From Bacteroidota bacterium (GTDB lineage: Bacteria > Bacteroidota > Bacteroidia > 2-12-FULL-35-15), in contig JAQZBR010000006.1 in the NCBI GenBank assembly GCA_029237775.1, positions 62,001 through 126,000 of the forward strand: DNA of 64,000 nucleotides, read 5' to 3'. Positions within the stretch are counted from its first letter, which is position 1, and each line of letters opens with the position of its first letter. The notes under the pieces are model-generated. The model was not told the origin of the DNA, did not search any database, and was given only the letters and a program-made list of their open reading frames with translations. The position numbers and the translations under genes were made by a program. Shown here piece by piece: positions 53,599 through 62,297 of the stretch.

Positions 53599-54522
53599 AT
53601 GAAGATTGCGGTTATAGACCTTGGTACGAATACGTTTAATATCCTCATAGTCGAGATCACTCAGGATAAATCATTCGAAATAATATTCCAGGCTAAGCTG
53701 CCTGTGAAGCTTGGTGAGGGCGGGATCAATGAAAATCTGATTCAGCCTGAACCTTTTCAGCGTGGTATAAAGGCGCTCCGCCAACATCAGAAAACAATCG
53801 AGCAATACAATGTAGATAAGGTGTATGCTTTCGCGACTTCAGCGGTTCGTGATGCCAGGAACGGGAAAGAATTTGTGGAGAAGCTAAAGCTTGAAACCGG
53901 GTTCGAGGTAAATGTTATTGATGGTGACCAGGAAGCGGAATATATTTATTATGGTGTGTGCGAAGCTGTAGCTATGACTGATCAAACATCGCTGATTGTC
54001 GATATTGGTGGCGGCAGTGTAGAATTCATTATCGGTAACAAGAAAGATATATTCTGGAAGCAGAGCTTTCAGCTCGGAGCTGCGCGTTTGCTGGAAAAAT
54101 TCAAGCCTTCTGATCCAATATCCGATCAGCAGATCAATGACATCAATTTACATTTAAGAAGAGAGCTCGCGCCACTGTTTGAAGCGGTCGAGAAATATCC
54201 AGTCACTGAGCTTATCGGTTCTTCCGGTTCTTTCGATTCCCTTGCTGAAATGATTTCCTATCGTTTTTATGAGCCTTCTATTCTTGAAGGAAAAACAGAA
54301 TACGTTTTTAATATAAAAGATTATGAGGCTATTTATAAAAGTATTTTAAAATCAACAAAGGAAGAGCGTCTTCAAATGAAAGGGCTGGTTGAAATGCGTG
54401 TGGACATGATCGTAGTTTCAAGTATTATTGTGCATTTTGTACTTACCGAATTCAAATTAAATAAAATGCGTTTGTCCACTTATGCACTTAAGGAAGGCGT
54501 GCTTCACACCTTACTCCGTTAA
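53599..54522 (+). CDS. Ppx/GppA family phosphatase (exopolyphosphatase)
   Basis: 307 residues. Actin/Hsp70-type ATPase fold: phosphate 1 motif VIDLGTNTFNILI, conserved ATSAVRDARNG, phosphate 2 motif IVDIGGGSVEFII, and IGSSGSFDSLAEM. The length is that of the short Ppx/GppA form without the HD domain. Likely cleaves polyphosphate or pppGpp; which is not decided by sequence. A sigma-54-type regulator follows 24 bases later. Confidence 0.93.
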   Translation: MKIAVIDLGTNTFNILIVEITQDKSFEIIFQAKLPVKLGEGGINENLIQPEPFQRGIKALRQHQKTIEQYNVDKVYAFATSAVRDARNGKEFVEKLKLETGFEVNVIDGDQEAEYIYYGVCEAVAMTDQTSLIVDIGGGSVEFIIGNKKDIFWKQSFQLGAARLLEKFKPSDPISDQQINDINLHLRRELAPLFEAVEKYPVTELIGSSGSFDSLAEMISYRFYEPSILEGKTEYVFNIKDYEAIYKSILKSTKEERLQMKGLVEMRVDMIVVSSIIVHFVLTEFKLNKMRLSTYALKEGVLHTLLR

Positions 54523-54546
54523 AAATTATAATTAGATAAATATACT

Positions 54547-55713
54547 ATGGCAAAGATCCTGATTATAGATGATGAGAAAAGTATCCGTAAAACTTTACGT
54601 GAAATTCTTGAATATGAGAAATACCAGGTAGATGAAGCGGCTGATGGTGCTGAAGGGTTAGGAAAGATCCAGAAGGAAAAATTTGATATCATTCTTTGCG
54701 ATATCAAGATGCCGAAGATGGATGGAATAGAAGTGCTTGAAAAGATCATGGCCTTGTCGGTGGATACACCGGTGGTGATGGTATCGGGACACGGTAATAT
54801 TGAAACTGCAGTGGAAGCGGTAAAAAAAGGTGCTTTCGATTTTATTGCGAAGCCACTGGATCTTAATCGCCTGTTGGTTACGATCCGTAATGCAATGGAT
54901 AAATCAACGCTGGTTACCGAAACAAAAGTGCTAAAGAAGAAAGTGAACAAGACTTTCGATATGATTGGTGAATCAAAAGCGATAGGACAAATTAAAGAAA
55001 TGATCGAACGCGTGGCCCCAACGGATGCGCGTGTGCTGATCACAGGAGGTAATGGTAGCGGTAAAGAGCTTGTTGCGCGTTGGCTTCACGAAAAAAGCAA
55101 TCGTTCAGCTGCCCCCTTGATTGAAGTTAATTGCGCAGCAATACCAAGTGAGCTGATCGAAAGTGAATTGTTCGGGCATGAGAAAGGCGCGTTCACTTCG
55201 GCAATCAGTCAACGTAAAGGAAAGTTTGAGCAAGCTGAAGGCGGAACACTTTTTATGGATGAAATAGGTGACATGAGCCTTTCCGCGCAGGCAAAGGTAC
55301 TTCGCGCTTTACAGGAAAATAAGATAACACGGGTAGGAGGAGAGAAGGAAATTAAAGTGAATGTTCGAGTAGTTGCGGCAACGAATAAGGATCTGCAAAA
55401 AGAGATAGCGGCAGGAAATTTTAGGGAGGATCTTTATCATCGCCTGAGTGTAATTCTTATCCATGTACCATCCCTGAATGAGCGCAAAGAAGACATTCCA
55501 TTGCTTGCGGAGCATTTTCTGAAAATGATCTGTGAAGACCACGGAATGCCGCAGAAAGCGTTTAGTAAGGAAGCAATCAAAGAGCTGCAGAAAATTAACT
55601 GGACAGGTAATATTCGTGAATTCAGAAATGTTGTTGAGAGGCTGATCATCCTTTGCGACAAAACAATTACAGACAAGGATGTAATTGCTTATGCAAGGCC
55701 GTTAAAAGGTTAA
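54547..55713 (+). CDS. NtrC-type response regulator without DNA-binding domain
   Basis: 388 residues. Receiver domain 1-115 with phospho-acceptor Asp52 (CDIKMPKMDG), then an AAA+ sigma-54 activation domain 138-370: Walker A GGNGSGKE (167-174, instead of GESGTGKE), GAFTSA (214-219, instead of GAFTGA), Walker B GTLFMDE (233-239), arginine finger region and sensor II (GNIREFRNVVER). The C-terminal Fis-type helix-turn-helix is missing: the protein ends 18 residues after the AAA+ region. It should either act without binding DNA itself, as a few known regulators do, or regulate something other than sigma-54. It is placed after ppx. Confidence 0.92.
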   Translation: MAKILIIDDEKSIRKTLREILEYEKYQVDEAADGAEGLGKIQKEKFDIILCDIKMPKMDGIEVLEKIMALSVDTPVVMVSGHGNIETAVEAVKKGAFDFIAKPLDLNRLLVTIRNAMDKSTLVTETKVLKKKVNKTFDMIGESKAIGQIKEMIERVAPTDARVLITGGNGSGKELVARWLHEKSNRSAAPLIEVNCAAIPSELIESELFGHEKGAFTSAISQRKGKFEQAEGGTLFMDEIGDMSLSAQAKVLRALQENKITRVGGEKEIKVNVRVVAATNKDLQKEIAAGNFREDLYHRLSVILIHVPSLNERKEDIPLLAEHFLKMICEDHGMPQKAFSKEAIKELQKINWTGNIREFRNVVERLIILCDKTITDKDVIAYARPLKG

Positions 55714-55716
55714 TGA

Positions 55717-57102
55717 CTAATGTTTGATCAGTTTGCTGATCGATCTTCCCTTGGCTGTTACTGTATGAAGAAAATATACCCCTTTGGGTTGAGCGCTTAA
55801 ATTTATTTCAGTGCCGGTTTCATTTGACAAAACCTGGCTCGAGATACACTCTCCCACTGTTGAATAAACAGAGGTTTGAACTTCATCCAATGATTTATCT
55901 AAATCTAGATTAAAAATTCCTGCCGAAGGGTTGGGATAAATAACAATTGGCTCTACGTTGGAAAGTTGCTCAACTGTGGTTTGTAGACAAGGAAGAGGTA
56001 ATTCAATTGGTAAATTACTGTTGCTATAAGTTCCGTTACCAAGACCGCCAAAATAATTCCCTCCCCAAGTCCAGACGCTTCCGTCTTTTTGCTGTGCGAG
56101 AGAATGATAACCGCCTGCAGAAATTGCTGAAAGGTCGGTAAGTGATGGAATTTGTACCGGAGTTAAATGGTCGGTGTTGCTTCCAAGTCCGAGTTGCCCA
56201 TGTAAATTCTGACCCCAAACCCAAAGCGTTCCATCTCTCTTTAAGGCTAATGAATGAACCGCCCCTGCAGAAATGGCGATGATATCAGTTAAGCCTAATA
56301 GCTGAGTCGGAGCAGAATTATGTACTTGAGAACCATTGCCAAGCTGACCATACTGATTTCTGCCCCATGACCAAACCGTTCCGTCATCTTTTAATGCAAG
56401 CGAATGATGAGCTCCGGCCGCAATCGCTATTATATTTGATAAGCCGCTGGTTTGCACTGGCAGGTTAGTATCAACAGTAGTTCCGTTTCCAAGTTGTCCG
56501 AAAGAATTGTCTCCCCAAGCCCAAACTGTGCCATCGATTTTTATTGCAAGTGAATGATCAAATCCTCCATCCACCGCAATAACGTCAGTTAAATTAGGTA
56601 CTTGTATAGGTATGTCTGAATTCGTGGAACTTCCGTTTCCGAGTTCTCCCTCCGCATTGTTCCCCCAGCCCCACACCGTATTATTATGATCAATCGCAAG
56701 TGAGTGGTAGTAGCCAGCTCCGACACCGATAATTCCTGAAAGAGAATTTACCTGTAAAGGAGTGTTTCTTGATGAACTGGGGCCTACACCTAATTGACCA
56801 TACCCATTATAACCCCAGATCCAAACAGTACTGTCGTTTTTCAGCAAAAGACAATGGTAGTATCCTGTCGCGATTGTTTTAATATCAGCGACTGCATTCA
56901 AGATTACTGGTATCGACTGATGTGAGTTGTCTCCGTTTCCTAATTGCCCATACTTGTTACATCCAAACACAAGAAGTGTGTTTTTATCGCACATTACGGA
57001 TGAAGAATTGCCTCCACCAACAACATTCTGACAATACGATTGTAAAGGAAAAAAAAGAAACAGAGCTAAAAGGAAATTGAGTAAAGAAGTAAGGCTTTTC
57101 AT
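55717..57102 (-). CDS. secreted seven-bladed RCC1-repeat protein with T9SS sorting domain
   Basis: 461 residues from the ATG at 57102 (MKSLTSLLNFLLAL, signal peptide to about 26). Seven RCC1 repeats of about 50 residues (WGYNGYGQLGVG, WGNNAEGELGNG, WGDNSFGQLGNG, WGRNQYGQLGNG, WGQNLHGQLGLG, WGGNYFGGLGNG, plus VFGCNKYGQLGNG), enough for a closed propeller. Residues about 380-461 are a type A T9SS domain (IYPNPSAGIFNLDL, YSTVGECIS, KGVYFLHTVTAKG), so the product is exported to the surface. The convergent regulator gene ends 3 bases away. A 26-bp palindrome overlaps the leader at 57108-57133. Role unknown. Confidence 0.93.
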   Translation of the reverse strand: MKSLTSLLNFLLALFLFFPLQSYCQNVVGGGNSSSVMCDKNTLLVFGCNKYGQLGNGDNSHQSIPVILNAVADIKTIATGYYHCLLLKNDSTVWIWGYNGYGQLGVGPSSSRNTPLQVNSLSGIIGVGAGYYHSLAIDHNNTVWGWGNNAEGELGNGSSTNSDIPIQVPNLTDVIAVDGGFDHSLAIKIDGTVWAWGDNSFGQLGNGTTVDTNLPVQTSGLSNIIAIAAGAHHSLALKDDGTVWSWGRNQYGQLGNGSQVHNSAPTQLLGLTDIIAISAGAVHSLALKRDGTLWVWGQNLHGQLGLGSNTDHLTPVQIPSLTDLSAISAGGYHSLAQQKDGSVWTWGGNYFGGLGNGTYSNSNLPIELPLPCLQTTVEQLSNVEPIVIYPNPSAGIFNLDLDKSLDEVQTSVYSTVGECISSQVLSNETGTEINLSAQPKGVYFLHTVTAKGRSISKLIKH

Positions 57103-57107
57103 TGACA

Positions 57108-57133
57108 AACTTTTACAATTAAATGTAAAAGTT
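57108..57133. repeat. 10-bp-arm palindrome upstream of the RCC1 gene
   Basis: AACTTTTACA / TGTAAAAGTT (57108-57117 / 57124-57133) around ATTAAA. It ends 5 bases upstream of the ATG at 57102 (minus strand), so it could be an operator or a leader hairpin. Confidence 0.55.
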
Positions 57134-57165
57134 ATGCCAAAGCGCGAAAGCTTATCGAAGGATTA

Positions 57166-57990
57166 CTAATGTTTGAAATCGATCTGGTAAATATCCGGCC
57201 AGAATTTCCCTGTAACATAAACGCGGTTTGAATCCGCGTCAAATGCAATACCGTTTAGTACTTCTGCTTTTCGGTATTTTCTTTTAGCCTCATCTGCAAG
57301 ATTCGAAAGGTCAAGTAAGCCCGTAACCTTTCCGGAAGCGGTGTCAATTTTTACAATGTAGTTCTTGGTCCACACGTTTGCATATACAGCCCCATTGATA
57401 AACTCGAGTTCGTTGATATTGTCCTCTGCGTAACCACCATTACTGACGTTTATTTTTTTAACAGGCTTCAAAGTAACCGGATCAAGGTAGGTCAGAATAT
57501 TTGTCCCGTCACTCATGATCAGGCTTTTTCCATCGGTGGTTAATCCCCAGCCTTCAGCGTTATCAAAGTTAAAACGTCTGAGCAGTTTAAAGGTTTTAAG
57601 ATCATATTCAAATCCCAAATGATCTTTGTAAGTCAACTGATAAAGCTTGTCGTTAAGAATAACAATTCCTTCACCGAAATATTTTTTATCGAGCTCACCT
57701 TTCTTGTTAATTTTTCCTGTTTTTGGATCCACTATACCAAAAATAGATTCTGCCTCTGGAAATTCCTCAGGTGAGCCTGTACTCTCATAAAGCTGGCCTT
57801 TGTGATATAAAAAGCCCTCAGTGAACGAAATGGTGTCATGGGGCATTTTTTTAACTACGGTATAATCAAGTGAGGGAACAAATTCTTCTTTTGGTACTGT
57901 AGTAGTTGTTTCTTCGGGCTTAGTGACCTCTCCGGAACATGAAGCCATTAGAAGAACCCCGATTAGGAATAAATAGAAAAAAGTTTTCAT
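57166..57990 (-). CDS. glutaminyl-peptide cyclotransferase, lipoprotein
   Basis: 274 residues. Lipobox VLLMASCSGE. The beta-propeller-type glutamine cyclotransferase pattern is clear: PHDTISFTEGFLYHKGQLYESTG, FGEGIVILNDKLYQLTYKD, AEGWGLTTDGKSLIMSDGT, INELEFINGAVYANVW, and LNGIAFDADSNRVYVTGKFWP. It forms N-terminal pyroglutamate on secreted proteins, which often follows signal peptide cleavage in Bacteroidota. It starts 4 bases after the tyrosine phosphatase stop, so it is read as the last gene of the polysaccharide run. Confidence 0.92.
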   Translation of the reverse strand: MKTFFYLFLIGVLLMASCSGEVTKPEETTTTVPKEEFVPSLDYTVVKKMPHDTISFTEGFLYHKGQLYESTGSPEEFPEAESIFGIVDPKTGKINKKGELDKKYFGEGIVILNDKLYQLTYKDHLGFEYDLKTFKLLRRFNFDNAEGWGLTTDGKSLIMSDGTNILTYLDPVTLKPVKKINVSNGGYAEDNINELEFINGAVYANVWTKNYIVKIDTASGKVTGLLDLSNLADEAKRKYRKAEVLNGIAFDADSNRVYVTGKFWPDIYQIDFKH

Positions 57991-57994
57991 GCGT

Positions 57995-58741
57995 TTATAA
58001 AGTCTTATTTAATAATGTATCGCTTTCAATAAGTTTTAAAAGGTACGGTTCGTATACTACATCTTCCATCAGCTTTAGGTGACCGACATGATGACAATCA
58101 GTCCCAAGGAAAGAGATCATATTTTTATCGATCATCTGCTCCGCTATTTTTTTTGTACCCAATGAATAATATCCTGTAAGGGAATTAATATTCATTTGCA
58201 GCAAAACACCTTTATCAATAAATGATTGATATTTGTCAAATTCCTGATGCCAGAAGTTATAACGCTCCGGATGTGCTAGTACAGGTTTGTAACCGAGGGT
58301 TTGCATCTTAAAGATCACATGATATAAATTATCCGGAGGATTCAGGTATGAAACTTCAAAAAGAAGATAATTGTTTCCAAAGGTCAGAAGCTTTTCCTTA
58401 TCAAGCTTTCGTTCGAAGTCAAAGTCAACATAATATTCTGCTGCAGCTCCCATTTCAACAGGAGTGTTGTTTTCCTGTAAAGCTTTTTTAACCGGTTCGA
58501 GTCCGCCAAGGATTGTTTCAGGCGTATTGCGGTAAGCATCTCCCATTATGTGCGGAGTTGTGATGATCTTTTTGTAACCGAAGGCACTGAGTTTTGAGAT
58601 CATATTGATGCTGTCATCAAGACTTTTTGATCCATCATCAATATTTGGTACAAGATGCGAATGAATGTCGCATCCCAGAACACCAAGATCTACCGGTGAT
58701 TTTAAGCGTTTGTTCCTTTTAAATAAACTGAAAATTCCCAT
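57995..58741 (-). CDS. PHP-domain tyrosine-protein phosphatase (CpsB/YwqE type)
   Basis: 248 residues. DIHSHLVPNIDDGSKSLDDS gives the first PHP metal ligands and TTPHIMG, LLFEVSY, LAHPERY and TDCHH the others. The CpsB/YwqE group dephosphorylates the tyrosine kinase that regulates polysaccharide chain length, in keeping with the nucleotide-sugar genes upstream. The cognate kinase is not in the window and may lie beyond the right edge. Lies 62 bases downstream of the epimerase gene. Confidence 0.92.
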   Translation of the reverse strand: MGIFSLFKRNKRLKSPVDLGVLGCDIHSHLVPNIDDGSKSLDDSINMISKLSAFGYKKIITTPHIMGDAYRNTPETILGGLEPVKKALQENNTPVEMGAAAEYYVDFDFERKLDKEKLLTFGNNYLLFEVSYLNPPDNLYHVIFKMQTLGYKPVLAHPERYNFWHQEFDKYQSFIDKGVLLQMNINSLTGYYSLGTKKIAEQMIDKNMISFLGTDCHHVGHLKLMEDVVYEPYLLKLIESDTLLNKTL

Positions 58742-58803
58742 AACCTGTCACTAAGGTAAGTAAAAATAAAATCGGATGCTCATGGAAATACTGTGAATAA
58801 AGC

Positions 58804-59793
58804 TTAACGGCCAGGGGATCTAAACCATTCAACCGTGAGTTTTAAACCATCTTTTATTTTATATTCAGGATCATATCCAAGAATATTTTTGGCTTTTGAT
58901 ATATCAGCGAGTGAATCCCGGATGTCGCCCGGACGGTCAGCGCGGTAAGCAGGTTCAACGGAGCTCGAAGTAAGCTCCTTCAAAATGTTTATCAGCTGAT
59001 TTAAAGTTACGCGTTCTCCAACTGCAATATTAAAAACAGATCCGGAAGTATTAAGATCCTGTTGAAACATCGCCTTAACATTTGCCTGAACTGCATTGGC
59101 CACAAAAGTGAAATCGCGTGTTTGCTCTCCATCACCATTGATAGCAGGTGATGTATTGTTCAGTAGAGCGTTAATGAATAAAGGAATTGCCGCAGCATAT
59201 TCCCCTTCAGGATTCTGACGAGGACCAAAAATATTAAAATAGCGAAGGCCTATGATCTCCATTTGGTAGGTCTTAGCGAAGATCTCCCCGTATAATTCAT
59301 TCGTCATTTTAGATACAGCATAAGGAGAAAGCTGTTTTCCAATCTGATCTTCCACTTTAGGCAAAACTTTACTGTCGCCATAAACAGAGGACGAGCTTGC
59401 ATATACAACACGTTTTACACCTGCATCACGCGCAGCCAGGAGCACGTTCAGAAAGCCTGTCGCATTAACATTATGCGTTGCGATAGGGTTTTTGATGGAA
59501 CGGGGAACTGAGCCAAGTGCAGCCTGGTGGAACACATAATCAATTCCTTTACAAGCTTTATTGCAATCTTCAGGATCGCATATGTCGCCTTTTATAAATT
59601 CGAAATTTGAGAGATTGTAATACGGCTGGATATTTTTTTCAAATCCTGTCGCGAGGTTGTCAAGTACTACAACTTTCTTTGCCTTGTATTTGATAAGGTA
59701 TTCCACAATATTAGACCCGATAAATCCGGCACCGCCTGTTACGAGAAAAGAAGTGTTGCTAATATCAATATTGTGAAATGGCTTGGAGTACAT
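58804..59793 (-). CDS. UDP-GlcNAc 4-epimerase-like SDR enzyme (WbpP-like)
   Basis: 329 residues. NAD-binding GGAGFIGS (20-27), catalytic Tyr158 and Lys162 (SPYAVSKMTNELY), SSSSVYGD, and the WbpP-type motif HQAALGSVPRSIKNP, with FNIFGPRQNPEGEYAA later. WbpP and TviC interconvert UDP-GlcNAc and UDP-GalNAc or their uronic acids. The upstream dehydrogenase supplies the UDP-hexosaminuronic acid, so this may act on either form; the exact substrate is inferred. Confidence 0.9.
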   Translation of the reverse strand: MYSKPFHNIDISNTSFLVTGGAGFIGSNIVEYLIKYKAKKVVVLDNLATGFEKNIQPYYNLSNFEFIKGDICDPEDCNKACKGIDYVFHQAALGSVPRSIKNPIATHNVNATGFLNVLLAARDAGVKRVVYASSSSVYGDSKVLPKVEDQIGKQLSPYAVSKMTNELYGEIFAKTYQMEIIGLRYFNIFGPRQNPEGEYAAAIPLFINALLNNTSPAINGDGEQTRDFTFVANAVQANVKAMFQQDLNTSGSVFNIAVGERVTLNQLINILKELTSSSVEPAYRADRPGDIRDSLADISKAKNILGYDPEYKIKDGLKLTVEWFRSPGR

Positions 59794-59816
59794 GCTGATG
59801 TTATTATTCGGTAAAA

Positions 59817-60872
59817 TTATCTTTTATTGTACTGTCCATCGTAGTATTTCATGTATTCACCTGAAGTGACATGTCGCAGCCATTCTTCATTGGACAAATA
59901 CCAATCAACGGTGCGTTCGAGGCCTTCTTCAAATTGAAGGGAAGGCGTCCATCCTAATTCTTCCTGTAATTTTGTTGAGTCGATCGCGTAACGAAGATCA
60001 TGCCCTGCTCTGTCCTTTACAAATGTGATCAGCTTTGCAGATTCTCCTGCCGGTCGGCCGAGCTTCTTATCCATGATTTTACATAACAAGTTGATAACAT
60101 CAATGTTTTTCCATTCGTTATGCCCGCCAACATTATATGTATCACCTGATTTTGCTTTATGGAAGATCACATCAATTGCTTTTGCGTGATCTTCAACAAA
60201 TAACCAGTCGCGGACATTTTCACCCTTACCATAAACAGGAACAGGCTTATTATGTTTGATATTATTGATTGCAAGCGGAATCAGTTTCTCAGGAAAATGG
60301 TGACTGCCGTAGTTATTGGAGCAATTAGAGATTACAACATTCAAACCGTAAGTATCATGGTATGCCCTTACAAAATGATCCGATGAAGCTTTGGAAGCCG
60401 AGTAGGGACTGTGTGGGTCGTATTTCGTTTCTTCAGTAAACATTCCCGAATCACCGAGAGCACCGTAGACTTCATCTGTTGAAACATGGTAAAAACGTTT
60501 AGTGCTATCGTCTTTCCATTCTGCCCTCGCAGCGTTCAACAGGTTCACTGTTCCGATCACATTCGTCATCACAAATTCCAGAGGCTCCGAAATGCTTCTG
60601 TCGACATGGCTTTCCGCTGCAAGATGGATTACAGCGTCAAACTTATAATTTTTGAAAAGTGTATTTAGAAATTGAGCATCTACGATATCTCCTTTGACAA
60701 AACGATAGTTAGGTGCATTCTTAATATCCTTTAAATTTTCAAGATTACCGGCATAAGTAAGCTTATCTAAATTGAAGATATCATATTCAGGATATTTATT
60801 TACAAAGAGGCGCACGACATGAGAGCCAATAAATCCGGCCCCTCCGGTAATAAGTATCTTTTTATTTCTCAT
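59817..60872 (-). CDS. rfbB: dTDP-glucose 4,6-dehydratase
   Basis: 351 residues. NAD-binding GGAGFIGS (10-17), STDEVYGALG with Thr132, Asp133 and Glu134 catalytic, and Tyr157/Lys161 (SPYSASKASSDH). YAGNLENL and NNYGSHHFPEKLIPLAI are hallmark RmlB segments. It makes dTDP-4-keto-6-deoxyglucose, precursor of rhamnose and other deoxysugars. rfbA, rfbC and rfbD are not in the window and may lie outside. It is preceded by a dispersed repeat in a 135-base gap. Confidence 0.96.
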   Translation of the reverse strand: MRNKKILITGGAGFIGSHVVRLFVNKYPEYDIFNLDKLTYAGNLENLKDIKNAPNYRFVKGDIVDAQFLNTLFKNYKFDAVIHLAAESHVDRSISEPLEFVMTNVIGTVNLLNAARAEWKDDSTKRFYHVSTDEVYGALGDSGMFTEETKYDPHSPYSASKASSDHFVRAYHDTYGLNVVISNCSNNYGSHHFPEKLIPLAINNIKHNKPVPVYGKGENVRDWLFVEDHAKAIDVIFHKAKSGDTYNVGGHNEWKNIDVINLLCKIMDKKLGRPAGESAKLITFVKDRAGHDLRYAIDSTKLQEELGWTPSLQFEEGLERTVDWYLSNEEWLRHVTSGEYMKYYDGQYNKR

Positions 60873-60972
60873 GCTTTAATTTTCTATTTGTTTTGTTTAT
60901 TCTTCTAGAGCCCTGCGCTACACGTTCACTACACTTTCTTGAAAAAGGAAAGGACTCGAACTGACGACACAC

Positions 60973-61007
60973 ACAGATTCGTAATTCGTAGTAATTCGTT
61001 ATCCGTA
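60973..61007 (+). repeat. dispersed ATTCGTAATTCGT-type repeat, best copy
   Basis: CAGATTCGTAATTCGTAGTAATTCGTTATCCGTA, ending against the TAG stop of the dehydrogenase gene. Its left flank (ACTCGAACTGACGACACA) also resembles the flank near 18092 (ACTCGAACTGACAACATA). Confidence 0.75.
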
Positions 61008-62297
61008 CTATAAGCTCCAGTAAGTTAGATTTTTGATCTTCCCTTTTAGGATCCCTTTGATATCAACAAGAATTCCACCTTCAGAAAGAAGAGACTTGTA
61101 GTAGTTCTCATCATGTCCAAGATATTCTTTATGGTTCACGGCAACAACCACCGCATCATAACCTTTACCAATTGATTTCGCCAGACCGAAACCATATTCA
61201 TGCTCAAGCTCGTGAGATTCTGCATGCGGATCCACAACATCCACCTGAACGCCAAATGATTTGAATTCTTTAATTACATCTGCGACTTTAGAATTACGGA
61301 TATCACTTACATTCTCCTTAAAAGTTGCGCCCATTACAAGCACTCTCGATTCCGTGAGGTTTTTCTTCGCAGCAATGATCTTCTTTACTGTTTGCTTGGC
61401 AACATAGAAACCCATAGAGTCATTAACATAACGGCCTGAGTTGATAACGCGGGCATGGTATCCGAGTTCTTCTGCTTTGTAGGTAAGGTAGTATGGATCA
61501 ACTCCGATGCAATGTCCGCCAACCAGGCCCGGAGAGAATTTCAGGAAGTTCCATTTTGTTCCTGCCGCTTCAAGTACATCATACGTATTGATTCCAATGC
61601 GGCTGAAGATGATGGATAATTCATTCATCAATGCGATATTCACATCACGCTGTGTGTTCTCAATAATTTTCGCTGCTTCCGCAACTTTGATCGAAGCCGC
61701 TTTGTGAACTCCCGGCTCAACAATGATCTTATATGTTTCCGCAATAACTTCAAGCGACTCCTCATCACATCCTGATACAACTTTTAGGATCTTAGTGATG
61801 GTATGTTCTTTATCGCCTGGATTGATACGTTCAGGAGAATAACCGACTTTAAAATCCGATTTGAATTTTAATCCCGAAACTTCCTCAAGCACAGGGATGC
61901 AATCATCCTCCGTACAGCCCGGATAAACGGTTGATTCATAAACAACGTAATCGCCTTTCTTCAACGCTTTTCCAACGGAGCGTGATGCTCCAAGAAGTGG
62001 CTTCAGGTCAGGAAGATTATGCTCATCGATTGGTGTCGGCACCGCGATAATAAAGAAGTTAGCTTGCTTTAGGACATCAATGGAAGCAGTGAATTCAATA
62101 TCACAACCTTCGAAATCTTTCGCTTCAAGTTCCTGAGAAGGATCAATGTTGTTCTGCATCATTTTAACGCGTTCTTCATTGATATCGAAACCGATCACTT
62201 TTACTTTCCTGGCGAATGCCAAAGCAATTGGTAATCCTACATATCCGAGTCCTATGACTGCGATCTTCGCTTCTTTGTTTTTGATCTTGTTTATCAT
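61008..62297 (-). CDS. UDP-N-acetylhexosamine 6-dehydrogenase (TviB/WbpO/WbpA type)
   Basis: 429 residues. NAD-binding VIGLGYVGLPIALAFA (14-29), VPTPIDEHNLPDL, VYESTVYPGCTED, and the catalytic Cys263 in GLVGGHCIGVDPYYL. The sequence around VYPGCTEDDCIPVLEEVSGL fits UDP-GlcNAc/UDP-GalNAc dehydrogenases rather than UDP-glucose ones. It should make the UDP-N-acetyl-uronic acid used by the WbpB-like and WbpD-like enzymes encoded upstream. Its ATG shares one base with the stop of the four-helix-bundle gene. Confidence 0.92.
   Translation of the reverse strand: MINKIKNKEAKIAVIGLGYVGLPIALAFARKVKVIGFDINEERVKMMQNNIDPSQELEAKDFEGCDIEFTASIDVLKQANFFIIAVPTPIDEHNLPDLKPLLGASRSVGKALKKGDYVVYESTVYPGCTEDDCIPVLEEVSGLKFKSDFKVGYSPERINPGDKEHTITKILKVVSGCDEESLEVIAETYKIIVEPGVHKAASIKVAEAAKIIENTQRDVNIALMNELSIIFSRIGINTYDVLEAAGTKWNFLKFSPGLVGGHCIGVDPYYLTYKAEELGYHARVINSGRYVNDSMGFYVAKQTVKKIIAAKKNLTESRVLVMGATFKENVSDIRNSKVADVIKEFKSFGVQVDVVDPHAESHELEHEYGFGLAKSIGKGYDAVVVAVNHKEYLGHDENYYKSLLSEGGILVDIKGILKGKIKNLTYWSL

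Noticed and set aside
54519-55043. 174-codon minus-strand frame opposite the sigma-54-type regulator
   Set aside because: Shadow of a clear receiver/AAA+ gene.
60952-60970. ACTCGAACTGACGACA resembling the T-arm of a tRNA on the minus strand, also near 18092
   Set aside because: No acceptor, D or anticodon arm can be folded around it at either place; it is a flank of the dispersed repeat.
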